Positions 1 to 7,318 of a DNA stretch of 20,771 bases are shown here, in pieces. Within the stretch, counting starts at the first letter, position 1. Each line of letters opens with the position of its first letter. The stretch spans positions 1-20,771 of the forward strand of contig DCTE01000112.1 of NCBI GenBank assembly GCA_002329405.1, given 5' to 3'. A program made the position numbers and the translations under genes. The DNA comes from Ruminococcaceae bacterium UBA1448. GTDB lineage: Bacteria; Bacillota; Clostridia; Oscillospirales; Ruminococcaceae. Under the pieces are notes generated by a model. That model was not told the origin of the DNA, did not search any database, and saw only the letters and a list, made by a program, of their open reading frames with translations.

Positions 1-1438
1 GTTCGAGAACATGGGCGCACAGCTGGTTCGTGAAGTTGCCACCAAGACAAACGATGCTGCCGGCGACGGTACAACAACTGCTACCGTTCTGGCACAGGCA
101 ATCATCCACGAGGGCGCAAAGAACATTGCAGCCGGCGCAAATCCGATGGTACTGCGCAAGGGTATCGCAAAGGCAGTGGACACCGCTGTCAAGGTCATCA
201 AGGATAATTCCAAGGTCGTTAACGGCACTGAGGATATTGCAAGAGTTGCCACCATCTCTTCCGCAGATGAGAATGTGGGCAAGCTGATCGCTGAGGCAAT
301 GGAAAAGGTTTCTACCGACGGCGTTATCACCATTGAAGAGGGCAAGACCGCTGAGACCTACAGCGAAGTGGTTGAAGGTATGCAGTTCGACCGTGGCTAT
401 ATGTCCCCGTATATGATTACCGACCGTGAGAAGATGAAGGTCGTTTATGATGATGCACTGGTATTCATCACCGACAAGACCATCAGCAACATCCAGGATA
501 TCCTGCCGATGCTGGAACAGATCGTAAAAATGGGCAAAAAGCTGCTGATCATCGCCGAGGATATCGAGGGCGAGGCGCTGACCACCATCATTCTGAACAA
601 CCTGCGTGGTACTTTCAAGTGCGCTGCTGTCAAGGCTCCGGGCTTTGGCGACAGAAGAAAGGAAATGCTCCAGGATATCGCAATCCTGACCGGCGGTACT
701 GTTCTGTCCTCTGACCTGGGCATGGAACTGGCTGACGCAAGCGTTGAGATGCTGGGCAAGGTTAGCCAGGCTGTTATCGACAAGGAGAACACCATCCTGG
801 TCGGCGGCGCAGGCACTTCTGAGGCGATCCAGGAGCGTATCGCAGAGATCAAGAATCAGATCGCTGCATCCACCTCTGACTTCGACAAAGAAAAGATGCA
901 GGAACGCATCGGCAAGCTGTCCGGCGGCGTAGCTGTTATCAAGGTCGGCGCTGCAACCGAAGTTGAAATGAAGGAAAAGAAGCTGCGCATTGAGGACGCT
1001 CTGTCCGCAACCAAGGCAGCTGTAGAAGAGGGCATCGTTGCCGGCGGCGGCACAGCACTTATCAATGCAATCCCGGCAGTAGAAAAGCTGGTTCCGTCTC
1101 TGGACGGCGACGAAAAAACCGGCGCAAAGATCGTTCTGCGCGCTCTGGAGGCTCCGCTGCGTCAGATCGCTGCAAATGCTGGTCTGGAAGGCAGCATCAT
1201 CGTGGATAAGATCCGCCGCAGCCGCAAGGTTGGCTATGGCTTTGATGCTTACAACGAGACCTACTGCGATATGATGGCAAACGGTATCGTTGACCCGACC
1301 AAGGTTACCAGAAGCGCACTCCAGAACGCTGCTTCGGTTGCCGCAATGGTTCTGACCACCGAAAGCCTGGTTACTGATATCAAGGAACCGGAACCCCCTG
1401 CAGCTCCTGCAGCAGGCGGCATGGGCGGAATGTACTAA
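1..1438 (+). CDS. groEL: 60 kDa chaperonin GroEL, 5'-truncated by window edge
   Basis: GroEL forms the cytosolic double-ring ATP-dependent folding chamber that works with GroES. The frame is already open at base 2 (residues FEN, then MGAQLVREVATKTND), so about 65 N-terminal residues lie outside the window. The visible part has the ATP-site motif GDGTTTATVLAQ. It is followed by the intermediate and apical domains (VKAPGFGDRRKEML), the second equatorial part (VEEGIVAGGGTAL), and the characteristic Gly/Met C-terminal tail ending GGMGGMY. No frameshift is seen. Family length is about 540 residues and about 478 are present. groES would normally lie just upstream. The gene ends 33 bases before a strong terminator and is convergent with the anti-sigma gene. 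Identification is certain. Confidence 0.98.
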   Translation, partial: FENMGAQLVREVATKTNDAAGDGTTTATVLAQAIIHEGAKNIAAGANPMVLRKGIAKAVDTAVKVIKDNSKVVNGTEDIARVATISSADENVGKLIAEAMEKVSTDGVITIEEGKTAETYSEVVEGMQFDRGYMSPYMITDREKMKVVYDDALVFITDKTISNIQDILPMLEQIVKMGKKLLIIAEDIEGEALTTIILNNLRGTFKCAAVKAPGFGDRRKEMLQDIAILTGGTVLSSDLGMELADASVEMLGKVSQAVIDKENTILVGGAGTSEAIQERIAEIKNQIAASTSDFDKEKMQERIGKLSGGVAVIKVGAATEVEMKEKKLRIEDALSATKAAVEEGIVAGGGTALINAIPAVEKLVPSLDGDEKTGAKIVLRALEAPLRQIAANAGLEGSIIVDKIRRSRKVGYGFDAYNETYCDMMANGIVDPTKVTRSALQNAASVAAMVLTTESLVTDIKEPEPPAAPAAGGMGGMY

Positions 1439-1471
1439 TCCACCCCTTCCCTGTTACAGCTTATAAAGACG

Positions 1472-1506
1472 AAATCCCGTCCACTGTTTTGGTGGGCGGG
1501 ATTTTT
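1472..1506 (+). terminator. Intrinsic terminator of groEL
   Basis: A 13-bp stem (1472-1484 with 1492-1504, one G-T pair) closes a 7-base loop and runs into T1502-T1506. It lies between the convergent groEL and anti-sigma genes. The A-rich left flank may let it also act on the minus strand. Confidence 0.9.
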
Positions 1507-1517
1507 GGCATTTGGCG

Positions 1518-2198
1518 TTATTGCTTTTCCCATAAAAGGGTAAACTGTTCAGGATGATTGGCAAACAGCTGGGTCAGCTGGTCATAAGATAGTTCGTTGA
1601 CCGGCTGGGACAGGAAGTAAACCTGTTCAATCTGGCCGACATCCTTGCCGTTTCCGGCGATCAGATATTCACTGGCGGTATTGTCCCCGATCATCAGGTC
1701 ATCCCAGGAAGAGGACGTCATCGAGAAAATGACGGCATTCTGACCGTCTTCCAGCTCAATTGTCCTTGAATAAACGCTTTCCCATTCTGTTCCGTACAGA
1801 CGCGCGATGATATCGCCGTCCGGCTCCTGTACGACCCTGATATTCTGGCTGTCCGGGTTATATACGACCGAGTGGACATTGTTTTTCAAAAAGATGCCTG
1901 CACCTGCCGTAAGCCCAATCACCAGCAATACCGCGACTGCCGCTGTCAGGATGCGTTTGATGAGCAGTTCCCGGCGGACTTTGATCAGTGAGTCGGTGCT
2001 GATAAAGGCGGTTGATTTTGCTTGTGCGAAATCATATTTTTTGTTCTGAGCGGCGTACTGTTCCATTTTTTCATACTCCTTTCGGCAGCAGGCGCAGTCT
2101 TTCAGGTGTTCCATGACAGCCTGCCTGCTTTCTTCGCTGCAAACACCGTCGGCGTACAGCGGCAGCAGATCGTTGATAATGGGACATGGGTATTTCAT
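1518..2198 (-). CDS. Zinc-finger anti-sigma factor (membrane anchored)
   Basis: This is a probable anti-sigma factor for the ECF sigma factor encoded immediately upstream. The N-terminus (CPIINDLLPLYADGVCSEES, then HLKDCACC) is a ZAS/zf-HC2 domain with the H-x3-C-x2-C zinc motif. Around residues 80-105 a single hydrophobic segment (ILTAAVAVLLVIGLTAGAGIF) should span the membrane. The remaining about 115 residues would be extracytoplasmic and may sense a signal; I do not recognise that domain. I chose the ATG at 2198 because it overlaps the sigma stop codon (ATGA), has an AGGAAAGG ribosome site about 10 bases upstream, and starts at the usual position before the ZAS domain. An in-frame ATG at 2228 would add ten residues. 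The family role is well established; the specific stress is unknown. Confidence 0.9.
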   Translation of the reverse strand: MKYPCPIINDLLPLYADGVCSEESRQAVMEHLKDCACCRKEYEKMEQYAAQNKKYDFAQAKSTAFISTDSLIKVRRELLIKRILTAAVAVLLVIGLTAGAGIFLKNNVHSVVYNPDSQNIRVVQEPDGDIIARLYGTEWESVYSRTIELEDGQNAVIFSMTSSSWDDLMIGDNTASEYLIAGNGKDVGQIEQVYFLSQPVNELSYDQLTQLFANHPEQFTLLWEKQ

Positions 2199-2674
2199 TC
2201 TGAATTCATCCTTTCCTGCAACCTGCATCTTGCCCGGTGATAGGTGACCCGGGCCCAGCTTTCAGTTTTTCCAAACAATCCGGCTATCTCCCGGAAACTG
2301 CGTTCCCCGAAAACTCGCAGCCAGAAAACCTCCCGGTAAGGTTCTTCCAGCTGGTGCAGCAGCCCGAAAAGCCGGTCGGACATTTCCCTGTCGAGCAGCA
2401 TCTCTTCCAGACTGCCGGAGACGAGTTCGGGAACAGCAGTGTCTGACCTGTGTTTCTGTTTGCGCATGAGACTGAGCCAGTAATTTTTGGCGATCCCGCA
2501 AAGCCAGCTTTCAATGGCGCAGTCGCCCCTGAACTGATGGATTTTTTTCAGAGCCTGAAAGAAGGTTTGCTGTGCGACATCCTCAGCCTCAGCCTGGTTC
2601 CCGGTCAAAGTCAGCGCGTAGCGGTAGACCACCTGATAGCAGGTCAGATAAATCTGGTCAAAATCCTGCGTCAA
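2195..2674 (-). CDS. ECF-type RNA polymerase sigma factor
   Basis: A sigma-70 family group IV (ECF/SigW-RpoE-like) factor of 159 residues, the usual size. Region 2 is visible at about residues 5-75 (TGNQAEAEDVAQQTFFQALKK, then ESWLCGIAKNYWLSLMRKQ). Region 4 is at about 105-155 (LEEPYREVFWLRVFGERSFREIAGLF, then WARVTYHRARCRLQERM), with an acidic linker between. The start is a TTG at 2674, supported by an AAAGGAGGG ribosome site exactly six bases upstream; no ATG fits. The stop overlaps the anti-sigma ATG by four bases, so the pair is translationally coupled. A promoter resembling ECF sigma targets lies just upstream, so autoregulation is likely. Family assignment is certain; the regulon is unknown. 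Confidence 0.95.
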   Translation of the reverse strand: MTQDFDQIYLTCYQVVYRYALTLTGNQAEAEDVAQQTFFQALKKIHQFRGDCAIESWLCGIAKNYWLSLMRKQKHRSDTAVPELVSGSLEEMLLDREMSDRLFGLLHQLEEPYREVFWLRVFGERSFREIAGLFGKTESWARVTYHRARCRLQERMNSE

Positions 2675-2708
2675 TTTTTTCCCTCCTTTTTGTCCGGGTG
2701 TTCATCTG

Positions 2709-2737
2709 TTAGACGCAAAAAAATGGTATTCGTTACA
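2709..2737 (-). promoter_or_regulatory. Probable ECF-sigma (autoregulatory) promoter
   Basis: On the minus strand TGTAAC (2732-2737) is followed after 16 bases by CGTCTAA (2709-2715). The AAC-type -35 and CGTC/GTCTAA-type -10 are typical of ECF sigma targets. It lies 35 bases before the sigma start, and no convincing sigma-A hexamer pair is seen between the upstream terminator and the gene. That the factor recognises its own promoter is inference. Confidence 0.65.
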
Positions 2738-2756
2738 GCAATCAGAACTTTTCTGC

Positions 2757-2790
2757 AAAAAAGACACCCGCGGGTTCTCCCACAGGTGTC
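2757..2790 (-). terminator. Intrinsic terminator of the coaX pair
   Basis: A 12-bp stem (2763-2774 with 2779-2790, two G-T pairs) with a four-base loop is followed on the minus strand by six T. It lies 26 bases after the stop of the second CoaX-like gene and separates it from the sigma operon. Confidence 0.92.
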
Positions 2791-2815
2791 CGATCATTAA
2801 AATGGGTGCAGAAGT

Positions 2816-3619
2816 TCACTTGTTTTCTTTTAAGCGGCGTCCGTTCTGGTTTTTCTGCCAGATCAGCCATAGCCCGTGCAATACCAATTGGTCATCAAAA
2901 ATAATCGGATGTTCACAGCAGGCGGTAATTGTTTTTTCCAGTGCGCCGCCGGTCGCAATCACTGTCAGCTGGTCCTCCGGTTCGTTCAGTTCTTCTGCAA
3001 TGCGGGTAATCATTCCATCAATCAGCCCGGCTGTTCCATAGACAGCACCGGATTGCAGGCAGTGAACGGTATTGTGTCCAATCACCGTTTGAGGTGCTTC
3101 CAGCCCGACCCTGGGCAGCTGAGCAGTACCGGATGCACCCGCTTCCAGTGAAATCCGTACACCAGGGCTGATAAAGCCGCCGATATACCGTCCCTGACGG
3201 TCAATGACCGAAGCGGTGGTTGACGTCCCCATATCGAAAATAATCATCGGTGCCCTGTATCGGTCGAGTGCCGCCACCGCGTCGACGACAAGGTTGCTGC
3301 CCAGCTGGGACGGGTTTTCGATGCGGATATTCAGCCCGTTTTTGACACCCGGTCCGATCAGAAGCGGTGTTTTGCCGGTCACCATCTCCATTGCCCGCGT
3401 CAGGACAAAGTTCATCGGCGGAACGACCGACGAAATGATGCAGCCTTCCAGCTTTTCTCTGGGGACACCGTTGAGTTCCAGCGTCCGCAGGAAATCAATG
3501 GCATATTCATCTTCTGTCTTGTTGGAGATGGTGGCAAACCGGGAGGTGAAATAGGTACCCCTGTTTCCGATACACCCGAGTGAAATATAAGCATTGGATA
3601 CGTCTGCTGCCAGTATCAT
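2816..3619 (-). CDS. CoaX-like protein with degenerate catalytic motifs (probable pseudoenzyme)
   Basis: This is a paralogue of the type III pantothenate kinase immediately upstream, 267 residues versus 268, colinear throughout. It keeps KTEDEYA (34-40), SSVVPP (63-68), DMGTSTT (129-135), GGFISPG and ATGG. Two active-site motifs are altered. The N-terminal phosphate loop DxGNT is DVSNA (residues 6-10). The GSDR motif that in the family carries the proposed catalytic aspartate and the adjacent arginine is GSNL (107-110). In ASKHA-fold kinases such changes would be expected to abolish or strongly impair ATP-dependent phosphorylation. The frame is intact and the start overlaps the upstream stop (ATGA), so it is translationally coupled and maintained. 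A regulatory or heteromeric partner role is inference; a changed substrate is an alternative. Confidence 0.88.
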   Translation of the reverse strand: MILAADVSNAYISLGCIGNRGTYFTSRFATISNKTEDEYAIDFLRTLELNGVPREKLEGCIISSVVPPMNFVLTRAMEMVTGKTPLLIGPGVKNGLNIRIENPSQLGSNLVVDAVAALDRYRAPMIIFDMGTSTTASVIDRQGRYIGGFISPGVRISLEAGASGTAQLPRVGLEAPQTVIGHNTVHCLQSGAVYGTAGLIDGMITRIAEELNEPEDQLTVIATGGALEKTITACCEHPIIFDDQLVLHGLWLIWQKNQNGRRLKENK

Positions 3620-4422
3620 TTTTCCTGCCCCCTTTTCCCCGGTGCGTTTTTCCGGTAGAGAATTCCCAGCCCTTTCAGCAATAGGTCACTGTCTACAATA
3701 ACTTCTTCCCTGCAATAAGGCGCGATTCGTCCCGACATTCCGCCGGTCATGATCACCAGAGGCGGCTGTTCTTCCGCCAGTTCCCGGCGTATCCGTCTGA
3801 TCAGACCGTCTACTGTTGCGGCTGTGGCGAAGATTGCGCCGCTTTTCATACACTCGACGGTATTTTTCCCGATTGCATGAGCGGGGGCTTCCAGGCTGAT
3901 GGAGGGCAGCTGAGAGGTATTCTGTGCCAGTGCGCGCTGGGAGATGCGGATGCCGGGACAGATGACGCCGCCGAGAAATTCCTGATTTTTGCTGACAACC
4001 GACAAGGTGGTCATAGTTCCCATATCCACGACAATAACGGTTTTTCCGGCGGGCTTGCCGTACAGATGATAAGCAGCGACGGTATCAACAATCCGGTCGC
4101 TTCCGAGCGCATCGGGGTTGTCCACCAGCAGCTTCAATCCGGTGCGGATGCCGGGGCGAATCAGGATCGGGGTTTTGCCGATGACCATTTCAACCGCCAG
4201 CATCAGCATCCGGTTGATGGGCGGCACGACTGAGCAGATAATCGAACCGGAGATTTTTTCCGGCGGAATTCCGTTCATCTGCAAAATACTTCCCAATACG
4301 CCGGCGTACTCGTCCTCGGTTTTCATTCGATCGGTGGCGATGCGTGCGGTCATCAGCGGGCCGTTTGCATCCACGCATCCGACGCAGATATTGGTATTGC
4401 CCGCGTCCAGCGCAAGAATCAT
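3616..4422 (-). CDS. coaX: Type III pantothenate kinase
   Basis: It catalyses ATP-dependent phosphorylation of pantothenate, the first step of coenzyme A synthesis, in the cytosol. Type III enzymes are ASKHA-fold dimers that are not feedback-inhibited by CoA. Family motifs are intact: DAGNTN (6-11), KTEDEYA (34-40), CSVVPP (63-68), DNPDALGSDR (101-110, with the catalytic-type Asp109), DMGTMTT (133-139), GGVICPG (151-157) and MTGG near 225. I chose the ATG at 4422 because the family begins MI/LLALDxGNT and an AAAGGGGAG ribosome site lies just upstream. An in-frame extension to 4488 runs into the -35 element and is rejected. It has its own strong promoter and lies after a PanT-like transporter gene. 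Identification is confident. Confidence 0.95.
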   Translation of the reverse strand: MILALDAGNTNICVGCVDANGPLMTARIATDRMKTEDEYAGVLGSILQMNGIPPEKISGSIICSVVPPINRMLMLAVEMVIGKTPILIRPGIRTGLKLLVDNPDALGSDRIVDTVAAYHLYGKPAGKTVIVVDMGTMTTLSVVSKNQEFLGGVICPGIRISQRALAQNTSQLPSISLEAPAHAIGKNTVECMKSGAIFATAATVDGLIRRIRRELAEEQPPLVIMTGGMSGRIAPYCREEVIVDSDLLLKGLGILYRKNAPGKRGQEK

Positions 4423-4459
4423 GTCGTTTCTCCCCTTTAAAAAATTATATTCTCTTACC

Positions 4460-4488
4460 ATTATATCCAAAATGGTATTTGAATTCAA
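4460..4488 (-). promoter_or_regulatory. Sigma-A promoter for the coaX pair
   Basis: Minus strand TTGAAT (4483-4488), a 17-base spacer, then perfect TATAAT (4460-4465), 38 bases before the coaX ATG. Confidence 0.88.
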
Positions 4489-4513
4489 GTTATGCAGCTA
4501 CAGATAAAAACAG

Positions 4514-4540
4514 AAAAAGCAGACTGCCGGGACAGTCTGC
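4514..4540 (-). terminator. Intrinsic terminator of the panT-like gene
   Basis: A perfect 8-bp stem (4519-4526 with 4533-4540), 6-base loop, then five T on the minus strand, 24 bases after the transporter stop. It separates the transporter transcript from coaX. Confidence 0.88.
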
Positions 4541-4563
4541 CAAGTTGTACGGATTTCAGAAAA

Positions 4564-5214
4564 TTAAACTGCCTGCTTTTTCAGAACACGGAGCAGGACC
4601 TTGCATACTACAGCGGTAATCACCGCCGCAACCAGTGCCTCCAGTACGCCGTTGATAGCGACTACCCCCAGAATTACATCATACAGGGCTTCAAAGCCAA
4701 TGCCTTTGGCGGCTGCATAGCTCTTTCCAAAGCAGTAATAAATCAGACCCATGACCAATACCGTGTTGGTCATTGAACCCAGCAGACCGGCTGCTCCGAG
4801 TGACACAATGTCAAACAGATTGTTCTTTTGCTTCCCAGCCGCTTTCCATAACAGGCAAAGCGCTTTATACACGTAATAAGCGACAACGCCAATCAGGATT
4901 CGCGGGATAAAGCAAATGACAAGGCTCCATAAGTTTCCGCCGGAATAAAAAGGTGAAAAGGTAAAGGATGTAACCGTCGGGTTGATGGTATTGTTGATCA
5001 GGCTGGTCAGGCCGAATACACCGCCGAGAAACGCGCCTTTTTTAGGTCCGAGTAAGATACCGCCGATAATGACCGGCAGATGGATAATCGTCGCTCTGGT
5101 CACGCCCAGGGGAATATACCCAAGCCCCGGGGTAAATGCCATTGCAAGGATAATCGCAGAGAACAGCGCCAGCTGTACCATCGAGAGGGTCGATGCAGAA
5201 GCTTTTCTTTCCAT
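4564..5214 (-). CDS. panT: ECF transporter S component, probable pantothenate uptake protein (PanT-like)
   Basis: This is a small integral membrane substrate-binding subunit of an energy-coupling-factor vitamin transporter, 216 residues. It would work with the shared EcfT/EcfA ATPase module, which is not in this window. About six hydrophobic segments are visible. The family-typical stretch GYIPLGVTRATIIHLPVIIG-GILLGPKKGA is at about 32-62, followed by LTSLINNTINP and TSFTFSPF. The ATG at 5214 follows an AGAAAGGA ribosome site. An open extension to 5409 would be hydrophilic and would cover the promoter, so I reject it. The pantothenate assignment rests on resemblance to PanT proteins plus the adjacent coaX genes. 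A folate or other vitamin specificity is possible. Confidence 0.82.
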   Translation of the reverse strand: MERKASASTLSMVQLALFSAIILAMAFTPGLGYIPLGVTRATIIHLPVIIGGILLGPKKGAFLGGVFGLTSLINNTINPTVTSFTFSPFYSGGNLWSLVICFIPRILIGVVAYYVYKALCLLWKAAGKQKNNLFDIVSLGAAGLLGSMTNTVLVMGLIYYCFGKSYAAAKGIGFEALYDVILGVVAINGVLEALVAAVITAVVCKVLLRVLKKQAV

Positions 5215-5364
5215 ATTCAGTTTTCCTTTCTGTGCTGAACCTGCTTTCAGTCTGCGGGACTTGGATGCAGTATGCTGCCGTTCCGTGACAGACGTTTCAA
5301 TTCCCGGAGAAACGTGTTTTTCCGCTGCCGCAGTCGGAAAAATGGATACAGCGCACCTTTCAGC
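5215..5364 (-). promoter_or_regulatory. Long structured 5' leader of the panT-like gene, candidate cis-regulatory RNA
   Basis: The predicted transcript start is about 150 bases before the ATG. On the minus strand the leader can form an 8-bp hairpin (arms 5317-5324 and 5335-5342) enclosing a second 3-bp CTG/CAG stem. Next comes a 7-bp hairpin (arms 5292-5298 and 5309-5315). Downstream a GTCTG/CAGAC pairing encloses a GCAG/CTGC hairpin. I see no match to the conserved cores of the TPP, FMN, cobalamin, preQ1 or THF riboswitches. Function is inferred only from length and pairing. Confidence 0.45.
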
Positions 5365-5370
5365 AAGATT

Positions 5371-5399
5371 ATTATACGCGCAAAAAGAAAGGATTGCAA
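5371..5399 (-). promoter_or_regulatory. Sigma-A promoter for the panT-like gene
   Basis: Minus strand TTGCAA (5394-5399), 17-base spacer, perfect TATAAT (5371-5376). It lies between the glycerate kinase stop and the transporter gene. Confidence 0.87.
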
Positions 5400-5414
5400 G
5401 CCAGGACAAAAATT

Positions 5415-6671
5415 TTATTCCACTCTCAGAAGCCCGACTGCCACATCGTTGACATTGGTTCCGGTCGGACCGGTAATAATCAGACCGTCGATTTTTTGGA
5501 GTGCGTGGTAAGCGTCGTTGTTTTCCAATACCGCATAGGCAGACAGCCCGGATTCAGCCAGCTTCCGGCAGGTATATCCGTCGGCATATCCGCCAGCGGC
5601 ATCGGTCGGACCGTCGGTTCCATCGCTTCCGACGCTGAAAACGGCTGCGTTTTCGATTCCTGCGATGCCTTCCGCGGCACCGAGTGCAAGTTCCTGATTG
5701 CGGCCGCCCTTGCCTTTTCCGGTAAGCCGGACGACGGTTTCCCCGCCCGCGATAAAGGCAAGCGAATGGTTATCCTGTGCATGGGTTTTCAGGATGGAGG
5801 CAAGCATGCTGCCTGCTTCCCGCGCCTGACAGCAGAGCCGGTCGGTCAGCAGGATGGGCGTATAACCAAGCGCAGCTGCCGCCTGTTCTGCTGCGCGGCA
5901 GAGTTCCCTTACACTGCCGGTGATCACTGTCTGCACATTGTCAAGGCTTTTCGGGGTTTCCCGATGCAGGCAGTCGATTGCCGCCGGGCTTACCCTCAGC
6001 CGGTATTTTTCCACGATCCGCAGGGAATCTTCACAGGTGGAACTGTCCGGCACAGCCGGCCCGGATGCGATCATATCCAGCGGGTCACCCAGAATATCCG
6101 ATAAAACGATGGTATATACCTGTGCGGGTGCGCAGGCGAGCGCAAACCTTCCGCCTTTGACACCGGAAAGGCGTTTGCGGATGGTATTCATTTCGACGAT
6201 ATCGGCGCCGCTCCCCAGCAGCTGTCCGGTGATATCCTGCAATTCTTCATCGGACACCAGCGGCTGTTCAAATAACGCGCTGCCGCCGCCGGATACCAAA
6301 AACAGGACGGTATCTCCTTCCCCGGCCTGTCTGACCAGATCGAGCGCAGCCTGCGTTGCCGCAAAAGAGTTCTGGTCAGGCACCGGATGGCCGGCTTCAT
6401 ACAGCCTGCATCGGGGGATATCGCCATCAGTATGCCCATATTTGGTGATGATAATACCGCTTTCAATCGGACGCGGCAGGTGATCGACCGCAGCTCGTGC
6501 CATCTGCCAGGCAGCTTTTCCAATTGCGACCAGATAGATTTTTTCCGGGAAATTGATTCCTGTAAGTGCTCTGGCGACTGCCGCATCGGGCAGCACCGCG
6601 CGGATAGACTGGCGGATGATCTGGTCTGCATCTGCCCGCAGCCTAACAGACATATTGTTGTGGATATTCAT
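5415..6671 (-). CDS. Glycerate 2-kinase, type II (MOFRL family)
   Basis: It phosphorylates D-glycerate with ATP, giving 2-phosphoglycerate in most MOFRL-family enzymes, and so feeds glycerate into lower glycolysis. Motifs visible in order: VAIGKAAWQMA near residue 50, SGGGSALFEQP near 125, VLSDILGDPLDMIASGP near 190, the MOFRL signature GGETVVRLTGKGKGGRNQEL near 310, and SVGSDGTDGPTDAAGGYAD near 345. Length 418 is normal. I chose the ATG at 6671 because AGGAGG lies about eight bases upstream; an extension to 6746 would overlap the NUDIX gene. A terminator-like hairpin sits immediately upstream and no promoter lies between it and the gene, so expression seems to depend on read-through. No clear terminator follows. 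Confidence 0.93.
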   Translation of the reverse strand: MNIHNNMSVRLRADADQIIRQSIRAVLPDAAVARALTGINFPEKIYLVAIGKAAWQMARAAVDHLPRPIESGIIITKYGHTDGDIPRCRLYEAGHPVPDQNSFAATQAALDLVRQAGEGDTVLFLVSGGGSALFEQPLVSDEELQDITGQLLGSGADIVEMNTIRKRLSGVKGGRFALACAPAQVYTIVLSDILGDPLDMIASGPAVPDSSTCEDSLRIVEKYRLRVSPAAIDCLHRETPKSLDNVQTVITGSVRELCRAAEQAAAALGYTPILLTDRLCCQAREAGSMLASILKTHAQDNHSLAFIAGGETVVRLTGKGKGGRNQELALGAAEGIAGIENAAVFSVGSDGTDGPTDAAGGYADGYTCRKLAESGLSAYAVLENNDAYHALQKIDGLIITGPTGTNVNDVAVGLLRVE

Positions 6672-6694
6672 TCTGCGCTCCTCCTGTTTGATTG

Positions 6695-6737
6695 ATAAAA
6701 ATACCCGCCGGACAGGGGTAGCCCATGTTCCGGCGGG
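6695..6737 (-). terminator. Terminator-like hairpin between NUDIX and glycerate kinase genes
   Basis: On the minus strand a GC-rich stem (arms 6704-6714 and 6726-6737, eight uninterrupted CCCGCCGG/CCGGCGGG pairs plus ACA/TGT across one bulged base) is followed by a T-rich TATTTTTATC tail. It starts six bases after the NUDIX stop and ends about 24 bases before the glycerate kinase ATG. Confidence 0.82.
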
Positions 6738-6742
6738 AAAAC

Positions 6743-7306
6743 TCATTTTCCTGAAAGTGACTGAAAATCCTCATTTTTGAAAAGCAGATCCCGCCAACCC
6801 TTCATCAGTGGAAAAAATTCGGTAGAAGCCCTGGTGACCTGTCCTTTTTGTATCATCTGTAAGAAGGTATCGTCGTTGACCCAGCGGGCGTCACAGGTTT
6901 CACCCTGCTGTAATCTGACTGCCTCAATCGGAAAATCCTTGAAAAACATCCAGCAGTCAAAATAAATCCGCTCCAGGCGTTGCCGGGTTCCTAAAAAAAC
7001 CGGACGGTTTCTGGAAACATCTATTCCAACTTCTTCCTTAATCTCCCGAATGACTGCTTTGAGGCTGTCTTCACCTGCCTGTTTGGCTCCGCCGGTTGTT
7101 TCCCATAAAAGAGGATTGCTTTTTTCTGGGGAACGTCTGGAGATCAGAAACTCTCCTCTGGAATTGACGACCCATCCCAGTACAACAATATGATAAATCC
7201 CGGCTGGGATTTTTTCTCCTCTGCACAGTGTTTTTCCGGTCGGGACCCGGTTGTGATCAAGCAGATCCCACCGTTCTGGCGCAGAGGGGCAGTTGTTGTG
7301 CTTCAT
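6743..7306 (-). CDS. NUDIX hydrolase (isopentenyl-diphosphate isomerase-like subgroup)
   Basis: A soluble NUDIX-fold pyrophosphatase of 187 residues. The complete Nudix box G-x5-E-x7-REUxEExGU is present at residues 73-95 (GAKQAGE, then REIKEEVGI), so Mg-dependent activity is expected. The N-terminal pattern (ERWDLLDHNRVPTGKTLCRG, AGIYHIVVLGWVVN) is that of IDI-like/YfcD-type NUDIX proteins. The usual IDI catalytic cysteine and glutamate cannot be confirmed by eye, so the substrate is unknown. The ATG at 7306 has GGGAGGG four bases upstream, and the CPBP protease gene stops only 12 bases before it, so the two are co-transcribed. A terminator-like hairpin follows the stop directly. Confidence 0.88.
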   Translation of the reverse strand: MKHNNCPSAPERWDLLDHNRVPTGKTLCRGEKIPAGIYHIVVLGWVVNSRGEFLISRRSPEKSNPLLWETTGGAKQAGEDSLKAVIREIKEEVGIDVSRNRPVFLGTRQRLERIYFDCWMFFKDFPIEAVRLQQGETCDARWVNDDTFLQMIQKGQVTRASTEFFPLMKGWRDLLFKNEDFQSLSGK

Positions 7307-7318
7307 AATTCCCTCCCG

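Noticed and set aside
2816..3619. Second coaX as a decaying pseudogene
   Set aside because: The frame is intact, the length is normal, the start is coupled by a 4-base overlap and most family motifs remain, which favours retained function.
3616..4488. An alternative upstream start for CoaX at 4488
   Set aside because: It would place the coding start inside the -35 element and add 22 residues before the conserved MILALDAGNTN start.
5215..5364. A THF, TPP, FMN, cobalamin or preQ1 riboswitch in the panT leader
   Set aside because: I could not find the conserved core sequences of any of these classes by eye; only unassigned hairpins remain.
5215..5409. A 65-residue N-terminal extension of the PanT-like protein
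   Set aside because: The extension is hydrophilic, overlaps the sigma-A promoter and the leader hairpins, and the ATG at 5214 has its own ribosome site at the normal family start.
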